This document shows, one piece after another, positions 7,787 through 15,377 of a stretch of DNA of 64,000 nucleotides; the first letter of the stretch is position 1; the number at the start of each line of letters is the position of its first letter. Origin of the DNA: Chersky-840 sp963838775 (GTDB lineage: Bacteria; Actinomycetota; Acidimicrobiia; Acidimicrobiales; UBA8190); NCBI GenBank assembly GCA_963838775.1, contig CAWISP010000032.1:124001-188000 (forward strand). The letters run 5' to 3'. The position numbers and the translations under genes are program-made. The notes under the pieces were generated by a model, which saw only the letters and a program-made list of their open reading frames with translations, was not told the DNA's origin and made no database searches.

Positions 7787-8255
7787 CCTTGGAGGTCTCG
7801 GCAGGCAGGCGGGGTTACCTGAGCCTGGGGGGCCTCAGCCTGACGTCGCGTCAGGTGATGGCGGGAGCCGCCAGAATAGCCCGGTAGGGGCGCTGGGTGG
7901 TTCCGGGCGCGGGCCATGGCCCGAGATCCTAGGAGGCACCGTGGCGCCGGCGCACACCGACACCCTGCCTGACGTGGGTCGGAACCATCAGTTCCCCCCG
8001 CGCGCCCATGGTTGCACCGTATCCCGCGCTCTCAGGGCCGATCAAGGGAACTGTGGGATACGGCAACGCGACGGCGGGGTTACCGAATCCCCCGCTGGCG
8101 GCATTCGACACTCTCGCAGGCGGTCGGGCGATGACCGCCTGGGCGAGCCTACTGGGAGTGCGCTACCAGGGGTTATGCAGAAAATATGCGAATCGACCCA
8201 ACGGAAACGGGGCTATTGCACAGGACAAATGTCGATTTATACCCTCTGACCTGCT
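7787..8255. other. Non-coding, palindrome-rich leader region inside the transposon
   Basis: About 470 bp with no convincing gene. It contains CCTGACG-TCG-CGTCAGG (7839-7855), a second imperfect stem CTGAGCC/GGCCTCAG (7819-7838), CCGTATCCC (8017-8025) paired with GGGATACGG (8055-8063), and the 12-mer GGCGGGGTTACC twice in direct orientation (7808-7819, 8073-8084). The first two stems lie 33-70 bp before the DAHP synthase ATG, where they would fold in its leader RNA. Their function is unknown. Attenuation or protein binding are possibilities only. Confidence 0.5.
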
Positions 8256-8278
8256 GTTTTGCGAACGCACACAGCCCC
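8256..8278 (-). repeat. Right terminal inverted repeat of the transposon
   Basis: Exact inverse of 4001-4023 over 23 bp, with the outer end at 8278 followed at once by the second AAGTACCG. Confidence 0.93.
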
Positions 8279-8286
8279 AAGTACCG
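8279..8286 (+). repeat. 8-bp target-site duplication, right copy (AAGTACCG)
   Basis: Identical to 3993-4000 and directly abuts the right TIR. Confidence 0.92.
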
Positions 8287-8287
8287 G

Positions 8288-8312
8288 CCCAGGGTGCGCT
8301 CGCAAAACGGGA
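8288..8312 (+). repeat. TIR-like sequence just outside the transposon
   Basis: GGTGCGCTCGCAAAACGGGA (8293-8312) matches the left end of the element at 4008-4027 in 18 of 20 positions, including the CGGGA beyond the 23-bp TIR, in the same orientation. The outermost bases are degenerate. It may be a relic of a related element, or a pre-existing sequence that attracted the insertion. Confidence 0.5.
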
Positions 8313-8352
8313 GTGCGCTGAGTCCCGTGAGCCAATATCGCCCCCCTCGGCC

Positions 8353-8382
8353 CCCCACGGAACAGTCCTGGGCACCGTGGGG
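8353..8382. terminator. Hairpin, possible terminator for the small membrane-protein gene
   Basis: CCCCACGG (8353-8360) and CCGTGGGG (8375-8382) form a perfect 8-bp stem with a 14-nt loop. It lies 51 bp beyond the stop of the minus-strand gene at 8434. No T-run follows on either strand, so an intrinsic terminator is only a suggestion. Confidence 0.4.
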
Positions 8383-8433
8383 CCACAAGCCCAGCGTGGG
8401 CCCTCCCGACAAGCGGGATTCCTACTCCACGAC

Positions 8434-8727
8434 TCAGACCGTTCCCTTGCTGCCGCCGTGCCATGTCTTGGCGATGACCCGGCCCCCCGACATGACGGCA
8501 CGACCGACGCCGGCCGCCACCACGGACAGGGCGGTGAGCACGGCCGCAAAGGTGTACTGACCTGGGGTGGCGTACGGGAAGAGTTGAACCTGTCGCTCGT
8601 CGACGGGCTGTCGCCTCGTCGGGCGCCGGATCACCGCGATGAGGACGACGACGCCCAGCGTGATGAGAAAGACGATCGCTTCCGGCCTCACCCCGATCAT
8701 TGTCTCATCGACAGGGCCATTCTCCAA
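8434..8727 (-). CDS. Small two-TM membrane protein, unknown function
   Basis: Up to 97 aa from TTG 8727, or 88 aa from ATG 8700 (MIGVRPEAIV). Two hydrophobic segments, PEAIVFLITLGVVVLIAVI and an Ala/Val-rich YTFAAVLTALSVVAAG, flank a short basic/polar loop (RRPTRRQPVDERQVQLFPYA). The C-terminus is basic. No family is recognised. It is divergent from the unknown gene at 9094, with about 330 bp between. The start is uncertain because neither codon has a clear ribosome binding site. Confidence 0.55.
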   Translation of the reverse strand: MENGPVDETMIGVRPEAIVFLITLGVVVLIAVIRRPTRRQPVDERQVQLFPYATPGQYTFAAVLTALSVVAAGVGRAVMSGGRVIAKTWHGGSKGTV

Positions 8728-9057
8728 CGCCCGCCGACCAGCCGCGCCCTCCGCTTCATGAAGCCGTCACGGAGGCGGGCGTACCGTTGCTCGAGCACCC
8801 CCCTCCTTACCCCAACCCGGGTGGGTGACTCGGTGGGGCGGCGGGGCACGGGCAAAGATCCCTCGGTCCGTGCCCCGTTCACCCCCGCTCGGGCCCGACG
8901 CCCCCGTCGGCCGGAGTCGGCGCGGCTTCGCTTTCCTGTCCTGGTTCCGGCGTTGCCCACCCGATCCCATACCCCAGTCTCTCGAGGGTCCGAGCCCAGG
9001 AGCCGTACCCCCTCCCCGGTATCGCCCCCAGAACTTTGGTGGGGAGAACGGGGCAGA
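8728..9057. other. Intergenic region without a recognised gene
   Basis: About 330 bp between divergent genes. Open frames cross it but show no family resemblance and have antisense-like composition. Apart from the promoter at its right end, I see no feature in it. Confidence 0.5.
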
Positions 9058-9087
9058 TTGACAGCTCTTCTTGATGTTCCATATCCT
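9058..9087 (+). promoter_or_regulatory. Consensus promoter for the 9094 gene, leaderless
   Basis: TTGACA (9058-9063, perfect -35), an 18-bp spacer and TATCCT (9082-9087) place the transcription start on the A of the second ATG at 9094, seven bases after the -10. Confidence 0.75.
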
Positions 9088-9093
9088 TCCATG

Positions 9094-9450
9094 ATGACGG
9101 ATCCCGAAGTGGCCGTAGTGCTGGAGTCGGCCCCGGAATTCGTCGACCGGTACCTCGACCTCGCCGAAGCCGCCGACGGTGATCCCGGGGCGGCCGCCAC
9201 CCTCACGGAGCTGGCCGACTACGTGGCCGGCCTGGTGACCGAGATCGAAAACCTCACGCCCCTCCTGGCCCGTTGCCTCGAGGGAGTCGAGTCCGTGGCC
9301 GCGAGCTCTGACGATGCGGCGGAGCTGGTGGCGTGGGCCTTTCTCGACAGCCTCTCCCCCGACGACCGGCGACGCCTCATGGACCGGTTCGGCCCGCGCA
9401 CCCGCGCCCTGCTGCGGGAGGTCGACCCTGAGCCGGGCTCGAGCTCGTAG
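9094..9450 (+). CDS. Acidic hypothetical protein
   Basis: 118 aa from ATG 9094 (MTDPEVAVVLESAPEFVDRY); an in-frame ATG lies one codon upstream at 9091. The second is preferred because the promoter predicts a leaderless mRNA starting there. The protein is predicted all-helical and strongly acidic, with leucine/alanine-rich helices and a short polar tail (PEPGSSS). It has no signal peptide, cysteines or recognised domain. It converges on the thioesterase gene with 11 bp between stops. Confidence 0.7.
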   Translation: MTDPEVAVVLESAPEFVDRYLDLAEAADGDPGAAATLTELADYVAGLVTEIENLTPLLARCLEGVESVAASSDDAAELVAWAFLDSLSPDDRRRLMDRFGPRTRALLREVDPEPGSSS

Positions 9451-9461
9451 ACGCCGGTCCC

Positions 9462-9872
9462 CTACGGCACCGGTCCGAGCGCGCCGAGGAGGGCGGGAGG
9501 AAGCTCACACTTCCCCGAACCATCGGTACGCACGGCCACGTACACGGTGCTGGCCTGCACCACGGTGCGATTCGACGACATCACGTCGAACAGCAAACTG
9601 AACGATGTTCGCCCGATCTGCGCCACGACCACCCGCGCCTCGGCCTGATCACCCAGACCGAGGGGCCCGCGCCAGTCCAACTCGGTGTGGACGACCTGGA
9701 CGTCGAAGCCCGCCGCCAGCAGGTCTCCGTACGGAAGGCCGCCCGCGTTCAGAAAGGCCGTCAAGGCGTCGTCGAGGTACGCCAGGTACCACATGTTGAA
9801 GACCACGCCCTGCCGGTCCACCTCCAGGTAGCGAACGGTGATGGGATGGACGAACGGCACCGCTCGCGACAT
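9462..9872 (-). CDS. Hotdog-fold acyl-CoA thioesterase (4HBT family)
   Basis: 136 aa, the normal size for a YbgC/4-hydroxybenzoyl-CoA thioesterase-like protein. The N-terminal signature VRYLEVDRQGVVFNMWYLAYLD carries the catalytic aspartate (VDRQGVV) and the long hotdog helix. Strands HTELDWRGPLGLGDQAEARV and RTSFSLLFDVM follow. It probably hydrolyses a fatty or aromatic acyl-CoA; the substrate is unknown. It is transcribed divergently from the GNAT gene at 9961. Confidence 0.85.
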   Translation of the reverse strand: MSRAVPFVHPITVRYLEVDRQGVVFNMWYLAYLDDALTAFLNAGGLPYGDLLAAGFDVQVVHTELDWRGPLGLGDQAEARVVVAQIGRTSFSLLFDVMSSNRTVVQASTVYVAVRTDGSGKCELPPALLGALGPVP

Positions 9873-9960
9873 GGGCTCGAGTCTCCCAGGTCACCGGGGA
9901 GGGGCGCATCCGGCGGCGCGCTTCGACGCGTGCGGGACGTGGCGACTATAAGTGTGCGCC

Positions 9961-10569
9961 ATGTCCGGGCCCGTGCGCGTCGCCAATCAAGCCGACGCCC
10001 GCCCTCTCGCCGCCAGCCTGGCACGAGCCTTCTACGACGACCCCGTCATGAGTTTCCTGATTCCCCACGAGCCGTCGCGCCGTCGACGCATCGCGCAGTA
10101 CTTCGAAGTCGCACTCAAGATTCAGCATCTACCCCACGGGGGTTGCTACACCGACAACGACCGCGCTGGCGGCGCTTTGTGGGATCCGCCCCACCACTGG
10201 AGACTGCGCTTCGGACAGATTCTGCGTGGGTCGCCCCAGATGGTCTCGGCCTTCGGTCTTCACGTGCCGAGAGCATTGCGCGTGGTCTCGACCATCGAGC
10301 GCCGGCACCCTCTCGTCCCGCACTGGTACCTGGCCGTCCTCGGTACCGATCCCATCCATCAGGGCAGGGGCATCGGCTCCGCCCTCCTGGCCCCGGTGCT
10401 CGAACGCTGCGACCGTGACGGCATGGGCGCCTATCTCGAATCCTCGAAAGAGAGCAACATCGGCTTCTACCGCCGTCATCGCTTCGAGGTGACGGGGGAG
10501 ATCGTCTTGCCGGGGGGACCGACGGTGTGGCCCATGTGGCGCGAACCCCGACCCCCCGATGCGCCCTGA
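9961..10569 (+). CDS. GNAT-family N-acetyltransferase
   Basis: 202 aa. The acetyl-CoA-binding motif A is visible as LAVLGTDPIHQGRGIGSALLAPVLERCD (the Q/R-x-x-G-x-G/A pyrophosphate loop is QGRGIGSA, about residues 138-145), followed by AYLESSKESNIGFYRRHRFEVTGEI (motif B). The N-terminal part (PLAASLARAFYDDPVMSFLIP) matches GNATs acting on small molecules or antibiotics. The substrate is unknown. The start at ATG 9961 is supported by a TATAAG box (9947-9952) 8 nt upstream. It converges on the hydrolase gene. Confidence 0.88.
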   Translation: MSGPVRVANQADARPLAASLARAFYDDPVMSFLIPHEPSRRRRIAQYFEVALKIQHLPHGGCYTDNDRAGGALWDPPHHWRLRFGQILRGSPQMVSAFGLHVPRALRVVSTIERRHPLVPHWYLAVLGTDPIHQGRGIGSALLAPVLERCDRDGMGAYLESSKESNIGFYRRHRFEVTGEIVLPGGPTVWPMWREPRPPDAP

Positions 10570-10605
10570 TCCGCGTCGTCGGCGACGGGCGGTCGTGATC
10601 TCGGC

Positions 10606-11499
10606 TCAGGACAGACCCGAGGCCACGGCATCGAGGAACGCCGTGGGGGCCTCGAGCATCGGGTAGTGACCCACGTCCTCGAGCCAGACGAGCCGGGCGT
10701 CGGGGCGGGCCTCGTGCAGCCGGGTGGCCATGGGTGCCACGGCGATGGGGTCTTCGGTACCCCACACGATCGCCAGCGCCGAGGGGTGCGACTCGATGGC
10801 ACCGGTGAAGCGGGCCTGATTGCGTCGCCGCTCCTCGATGTACCGGATGGTCCGGGGCAGAAGGAGATGGCCCTGGTTGTGGGAGATCAGCTCCCACTCC
10901 CCCTCGAGGTCAGGCGCCTCCACACGGGACCGCGGGGAGAACGTCGCCGCCAAGCTCCCCTGCATGGTGGTCCCGTCGATGCCGGCGGTCTCGAGGAGGC
11001 GCTCGTCGGGAAGGCTCAGCAGGAGCTGCTGGCCCGCACTGAGATGCGCCATCTCGATGTAGATGCTGCCGTTGGTGAGGACGCGTCTCGTGATCTCGAC
11101 CGACCAGCGCCCTTCGCCATGGCGGGCCAACAACTCTCCCCCCACCGTGTCGCCGAGATCGTGGGTGAGCAACGCCAACGTCGTGACACCGGCGTCGGCC
11201 ACGAAGGCCTGGGCCACGTCGGCCTGCAGGTCGATCGAGTAGGCGCGATCGGGCTTGGCCGAGAGCCCGTACCCGATCATGTCGAAGAGCAGCACGCGGC
11301 GGTGTTGGGCGAGCGCGTCGAGCACATGGTGGTAGTCGAACGAGGAACTCGGGAACCCGTGGACGACCAAGAGGGGCTCGAGTGTCTCAGCACGGGCCGC
11401 GGGGACGTCGATCGTAAAGGTCTTGAGCCCGGCCAGCACCCGGTAGGTCCCTCGTCGCTCCCAGGCCGCCACCGACGACGACATCCAGTTCATCGACAC
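10606..11499 (-). CDS. Alpha/beta hydrolase with Asp nucleophile (haloalkane dehalogenase / epoxide hydrolase type)
   Basis: 297-aa alpha/beta hydrolase. The oxyanion motif is HGFPSSS (47-53). The nucleophile elbow LTHDLGDTVG has Asp114 in the nucleophile position, as in haloalkane dehalogenases and epoxide hydrolases, rather than Ser. The acid is in VWGTEDPIAV and the catalytic His in VGHYPMLEAP. The cap region (about 130-230) is unremarkable. Substrate is unknown. It lies 3 bp downstream of the ctaG-like gene, on the same strand, and is probably cotranscribed with it. Confidence 0.85.
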   Translation of the reverse strand: MSMNWMSSSVAAWERRGTYRVLAGLKTFTIDVPAARAETLEPLLVVHGFPSSSFDYHHVLDALAQHRRVLLFDMIGYGLSAKPDRAYSIDLQADVAQAFVADAGVTTLALLTHDLGDTVGGELLARHGEGRWSVEITRRVLTNGSIYIEMAHLSAGQQLLLSLPDERLLETAGIDGTTMQGSLAATFSPRSRVEAPDLEGEWELISHNQGHLLLPRTIRYIEERRRNQARFTGAIESHPSALAIVWGTEDPIAVAPMATRLHEARPDARLVWLEDVGHYPMLEAPTAFLDAVASGLS

Positions 11500-11502
11500 G
11501 AC

Positions 11503-12384
11503 TCAGGACTGGGACTGGGACTGGGCCTCGGCCTGGGCGTCGAGCAGCCGATCAGCCCGGATCCCTTCGCGCTCCTCGAACTTCATCCACTGGTAGACGA
11601 TCACCGCCATGGCCGCGAAGGTGGTGAGCTCGCCCACCACCCACAAGATGGACCCCCCGCGCTGGGTGTCGGCCACGGTGTGAAAGAGCGGTGCGATCGA
11701 CTCCCGGGCGCCGGTGAGGCTCACCCCGAGCACGGCGGTGACGGGAATGCCGATGGCCAGGAACCCGAGCTTGGCCGGATAGGACAGTCGCCAGCGAGAC
11801 GGGTCGCGCCCCACCACCAACCACCAGAACAGGCACCCCGAGACGAGGAAGTGCAGATGGGTCAGGTCGTGCACGAGGGGGTGCTCGAGAGAGAAGTTGT
11901 AGAACGGCGTGAGGAAGTAGGCGATCATCGTGCCGTAGCTCACGACGACGACCAACACGGGATTGGTCACGAACTCGATGATCGGGTGATGCAGGACCTT
12001 GAGCAGGCCCTGCTGGGTGCGTCGGTCGGAGGACTGCAGTGCCAGGGTCACCGGGGCGCTCAGGGCGTAGAGCATGGGTGCGAAGTTCATGAGCAGCAGG
12101 TGCTGGACCACGTGCGCCGCGAAGACCTGGTCGTCATAGGCCGCCAGTCCCGATTGGACGGCGATGATCACGAGCACGGTGCCACCGAGGAATGACGCCG
12201 TGCGCCACGGCGACCAGCTCCGGCCCCGCTTGGCCAGACGACGTACCGACACCACGTACCAAACCGCCAGCCCGACCTCGATGGCGAGTGTGACCAGGCT
12301 CAGTCCGTCAGTCTGGAAGCCGGTGAGCAGCGTGTGGACGCGGATGGGAGGAGAGATGGCGTCAGCGAGCACCACGGTGGACAA
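11503..12384 (-). CDS. ctaG: CtaG-type cytochrome c oxidase assembly membrane protein
   Basis: 293 aa, integral membrane, with about seven TM segments. It resembles the Bacillus caa3-oxidase assembly factor CtaG (not the Cox11 type). Conserved histidines lie in FAAHVVQHLLLMNFAPML, HPLVHDLTHLHFL and IAPLFHTVADTQRGGSILW. It is thought to help copper insertion into the oxidase. The C-terminal tail AQAEAQSQSQS is coded by a run of hexanucleotide-like GACTGG repeats (about 11506-11535 on the plus strand) that could change length by slippage. No oxidase genes are in this window. Confidence 0.88.
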   Translation of the reverse strand: MSTVVLADAISPPIRVHTLLTGFQTDGLSLVTLAIEVGLAVWYVVSVRRLAKRGRSWSPWRTASFLGGTVLVIIAVQSGLAAYDDQVFAAHVVQHLLLMNFAPMLYALSAPVTLALQSSDRRTQQGLLKVLHHPIIEFVTNPVLVVVVSYGTMIAYFLTPFYNFSLEHPLVHDLTHLHFLVSGCLFWWLVVGRDPSRWRLSYPAKLGFLAIGIPVTAVLGVSLTGARESIAPLFHTVADTQRGGSILWVVGELTTFAAMAVIVYQWMKFEEREGIRADRLLDAQAEAQSQSQS

Positions 12385-12485
12385 ACCTCATCCCGCCGTG
12401 ACGACAGTGCCGCTGAGAGGGTCCATCGGGACCCGACGGTAGCCCTGCGGTCGCATCGACGCACATCCCCGCCGGGCCGCGACCG

Positions 12486-12821
12486 CTAACGCCGGTAGGC
12501 CTCGACGCACTCGACACCGTCGGCGCCCACGGTCGCACTGTGCTCGACACCCCGGGGGAGCTCCATGCGGTCCCCTGCCGCCAGTGCCACGTCGCCGGCG
12601 TCGGTGTGAAAGATGATGGAACCCGACACACACAGCAAGACCTTGTGGTACTCGTGCTGGTGGCGATCGTAGGAGACGTCGGGTCCGTTGCTCCACGGGC
12701 GCGGCGTGAGTCCCTCGGCCCGTAGGCCGCGCTCCACGTCGGCGCGCCGAGGCAGGGGTCCGGTGGCGCGCTGCACCTCGATGTTCGGGGCGTCGTCGCG
12801 GGGGCGTGCCGGGGCGGCCAT
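12486..12821 (-). CDS. Cupin-domain protein
   Basis: 111 aa, single cupin. Motif 1 residues RHQHEYHKVLLCVSGSIIFH supply a metal-binding His set, and motif 2 is GDRMELPRGVEHSATVG. The N-terminal 45 residues are polar and rich in Arg/Pro. It may bind a metal and a small ligand; no reaction can be assigned. It starts 6 bp after the pheT stop on the same strand, so it is probably a read-through partner of pheST. Confidence 0.8.
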   Translation of the reverse strand: MAAPARPRDDAPNIEVQRATGPLPRRADVERGLRAEGLTPRPWSNGPDVSYDRHQHEYHKVLLCVSGSIIFHTDAGDVALAAGDRMELPRGVEHSATVGADGVECVEAYRR

Positions 12822-12827
12822 GGAGCC

Positions 12828-15371
12828 TCAGCCCCGCAGTCGCGCGCCGTGAGCCTGCTCGACCGCCGCGATGCACCGGGCGCGCGACTCGGCGACCTCC
12901 TCGTCGGTCAAGGTCCGGTCCGGGGCGCAGAAGCGGAGGTGGTAAGTGAGGCTCCGGGTACCCGGGGGCGTGCCGGGCCCGCGATACACGTCGAACAGCG
13001 CCACCGACTCGAGCAGGTCGCCTCCGGCGTGGCGAAGGGTCCGCTCCACCGCCGCGCCAGGGACGGCCTCGTCCGCGAGGAAGGCAAGGTCGACATCACT
13101 CGAGGGGAACCTGCTCACCGCCGTGAGGAGCTCGGCGCGCCGCCGTCCATCGTGCAAGAGCCCGTCGAGGTCCACCTCGAGCCACCCGACGCGGCCCCGT
13201 TCGACGTCGAGGCCGAAGTCTTCGAGCACCTCGGGGTCGACCTCGCCCACCACGCCGATGACCCGGGGCGGCTCTCCCTCGCGCTCGGGCAGCACGAGGC
13301 GCGCCGATCGGGTGGGGTGCAGTCCCGGAGGGACCGAGCCGAGCTCGGGGCGGTTGTCGACCCCCGGTGCCACGAGGTCCACGTCGAGGATCCCGAAGGC
13401 GTCGGCCAGCACGACCCACGCCGCGGCGGCGGTGCGGGCGTCATCGCCTTCGCTCGCCAAGGCCAGCCCCATCACCTCGCGCTCGTCGATCACGGTGTCC
13501 CCCGTGCGCGCCAGCGCCCGCGCCACGCGCTCGGGACCGGGAGGGGGAAAGACATGGCCCACCTCGAAGAGCCGTATGTCGCGCTGACGGCGGTCGGCGT
13601 TGAAGGCGAGCGCGCCCAGCATCCCCGGCAGCAGGCTCTGACGCAGCACGCTCTCGTCCGGCGTGAGCGGGTTGGTCACCCGGACCCCGCCGTCGATCCC
13701 CACCCGGCGCTGCTGGTCGGGACCGAGCAGCGACGGCGTCCAGGCCTCGTGGGCACCCAGTCCGGCCACGACCTGGCGTGCCAGGCGCCGCTCGCGTTGA
13801 TAGCGGGTGAGACCGCCCACCTGAGGGGCCGACGGGCGCCACCGGGGCAGGTTGGCATAGCCGTGATGTCGGGCCACCTCTTCGATGACGTCGATCTCAC
13901 GCTCGGTGTCGGGACGGAACGTGGGTACGGTGACGTCGATCACACCCACCGACGCCCGCTCGCAAGTGAACCCGATGGGCTCGAGGTACCCCGTCACCCG
14001 GTCATCGTCGAGATCGCTCCCGAGGACCGCGTTCACCCGGGCTGTCCGCACCCGCACCCGAAGGGGTGGCGGCACCGGCCCACGCACGTCGAGCACGCCG
14101 GACGCGCTGCGATACCCGACCCCGGCGGTCGCCCCCAGCAGGTCGCACAGGCGCAGGGCGGCCCGGTCGATCCCCTCGGGGTCGCAGCCGCGCTCGAAAC
14201 GCGCCGAGGCCTCGGACCTGAGGTTCAACCGCTTGGAGGTCCGGGCGATCGCCATAGGCGCGAAGTACGCCGCCTCGAGCAGGACGCGACGCGTCACCGG
14301 CGAGATCTCGCTCGTCGCCCCGCCCATGATCCCGCCGATGCCGATGGGCACGTCGTCGCCGTCACAGATGACGCAGTCGCGCCGGTCGTCCCCGATCCCC
14401 ACCGACCGCTCACCCAGACGACGCTCGACGCCGTCGAGCGTCGTCACCACCTCACCGGGGGCGGCAGCGCGGACCCGCAGCCCGTGCCCACCGATGAGGT
14501 CGAGGTCATAGGGGTGGGTGGGCTGGCCCAGATCGAGCATGACGTAGTTCGACGCGTCGACGATGTTGTTGATGGGGCGCATCCCGGCCAGCGTCAGGCG
14601 TCGCGCCATCCACTGCGGGGACGGACCGACCCTGACATCGAGCAGGAGGCGCGTCGTGAAGCGCGGGCACAGGTCTTGATCGAGCACCTCCACCGTGGCC
14701 AGTGTCCCGACCGCTGGGCCCGGATCGGTGACCGGCGCGGGGGGCTCGGGCAACGAGAACGGCAGGTGCAGCTTGGCGGCGAGGTCACGGGCGATCCCCG
14801 CCACTGACCACGCGTCGGGACGATTGGCCTCGACCGAGATGTCGAAGACGGCGTCCGGCCCGAGCCCGAGTGCGTCGACGAGGTGAGCCCCGGGTGTGAA
14901 CGCGGCCGGGAGGTCAGAGTCGCCCCCGACGACGTCCCTGGCGGCGGTGCCCTGCCCGTCGCGCACGATGAGGATGCCCTCGTGGTCCTCGGTCAACCCG
15001 AGCTCGCGTCCCGAGCACAGCATGCCATTGGAGACAACGCCCTTCATCTTGCGTCGGCTGATCTCGAAGCCGCCCGGGAGCACCGACCCGACGGGGGCGA
15101 AGGGGACGATGTCGCCCTGGTGGAAGTTCCAGGCCCCGCACACCACCTCTACCGGCTCACCGCCCGCCTCGACCACGACTCGACGGATGCGATCGGCGCC
15201 GGGGATGGCGCCGATCTCGAGGACACGGGCCAGGACGACGTCGCCGAGGCCCTCGCCGACGCGCCGGATCTCCTCGACGACGAGGCCGAGGTCGTCGAGG
15301 ACCGCCGCCAGGTCAGCGGGGGCGCCTTCGAAGGGGGCGAAGTCGGTCAACCACGACAGAGGGACGCGCAT
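12828..15371 (-). CDS. pheT: Phenylalanyl-tRNA synthetase beta subunit
   Basis: 847 aa. Forms the alpha2-beta2 enzyme with PheS and charges tRNA-Phe. Domains in order: tRNA-binding EMAP-like region (about 40-150; VVEVVCGAWNFHQGDIVPFAPVG), B3/B4 editing region (about 210-400, with TRLLLDVRVG and HPYDLDLIGG), B5 (about 415-480) and the C-terminal anticodon-binding FDX-ACB domain (SRFPSSDVDLAFLADEAVPG). The N-terminus MRVPLSWLTDFAP is canonical. It starts 6 bp after the pheS stop. Confidence 0.97.
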   Translation of the reverse strand: MRVPLSWLTDFAPFEGAPADLAAVLDDLGLVVEEIRRVGEGLGDVVLARVLEIGAIPGADRIRRVVVEAGGEPVEVVCGAWNFHQGDIVPFAPVGSVLPGGFEISRRKMKGVVSNGMLCSGRELGLTEDHEGILIVRDGQGTAARDVVGGDSDLPAAFTPGAHLVDALGLGPDAVFDISVEANRPDAWSVAGIARDLAAKLHLPFSLPEPPAPVTDPGPAVGTLATVEVLDQDLCPRFTTRLLLDVRVGPSPQWMARRLTLAGMRPINNIVDASNYVMLDLGQPTHPYDLDLIGGHGLRVRAAAPGEVVTTLDGVERRLGERSVGIGDDRRDCVICDGDDVPIGIGGIMGGATSEISPVTRRVLLEAAYFAPMAIARTSKRLNLRSEASARFERGCDPEGIDRAALRLCDLLGATAGVGYRSASGVLDVRGPVPPPLRVRVRTARVNAVLGSDLDDDRVTGYLEPIGFTCERASVGVIDVTVPTFRPDTEREIDVIEEVARHHGYANLPRWRPSAPQVGGLTRYQRERRLARQVVAGLGAHEAWTPSLLGPDQQRRVGIDGGVRVTNPLTPDESVLRQSLLPGMLGALAFNADRRQRDIRLFEVGHVFPPPGPERVARALARTGDTVIDEREVMGLALASEGDDARTAAAAWVVLADAFGILDVDLVAPGVDNRPELGSVPPGLHPTRSARLVLPEREGEPPRVIGVVGEVDPEVLEDFGLDVERGRVGWLEVDLDGLLHDGRRRAELLTAVSRFPSSDVDLAFLADEAVPGAAVERTLRHAGGDLLESVALFDVYRGPGTPPGTRSLTYHLRFCAPDRTLTDEEVAESRARCIAAVEQAHGARLRG

Positions 15372-15377
15372 CGGTGC

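Larger units (their letters stand above)
4001..8278. mobile_element. 4,278-bp IS1595-family passenger transposon
   Basis: The element is bounded by 23-bp perfect terminal inverted repeats starting GGGGCTGTGTGCGTTC (4001-4023 and 8256-8278 inverted) and by an exact 8-bp direct duplication. Contents in order: small acidic ORF (4202-4375, +), two-TM protein (4394-5353, +), transposase with zinc ribbon and DDNK catalytic set (5340-6341, -), class II DAHP synthase (6422-7786, -), and about 470 bp of non-coding, palindrome-rich DNA. No second pair of ends was seen around the transposase alone, so the whole unit appears to have moved together. Perfect ends and duplication suggest a fairly recent insertion. 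Known of the family: simple IS1595 elements are about 1 kb and passenger-carrying relatives exist. That DAHP synthase is genuine cargo is inference from its position. Confidence 0.9.

Noticed and set aside
7929..8111. 60-codon minus-strand frame in the transposon leader
   Set aside because: No ribosome binding site or family resemblance; it covers inverted repeats, which fits non-coding DNA better.
4001..8278. Composite transposon made of two IS copies
   Set aside because: There is one transposase and one pair of ends; no internal copies of the 23-bp repeat were found around the transposase.
8008..9450. A 480-codon plus-strand open frame running from the transposon into the 9094 gene
   Set aside because: Only the last 118 codons look like protein. 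The rest crosses the transposon end, the target duplication and the antisense of another gene.
11506..11535. GACTGG-like tandem repeat as a CRISPR or minisatellite
   Set aside because: Only a few 6-bp units inside the ctaG 3' end, coding for a short Gln/Ser tail.
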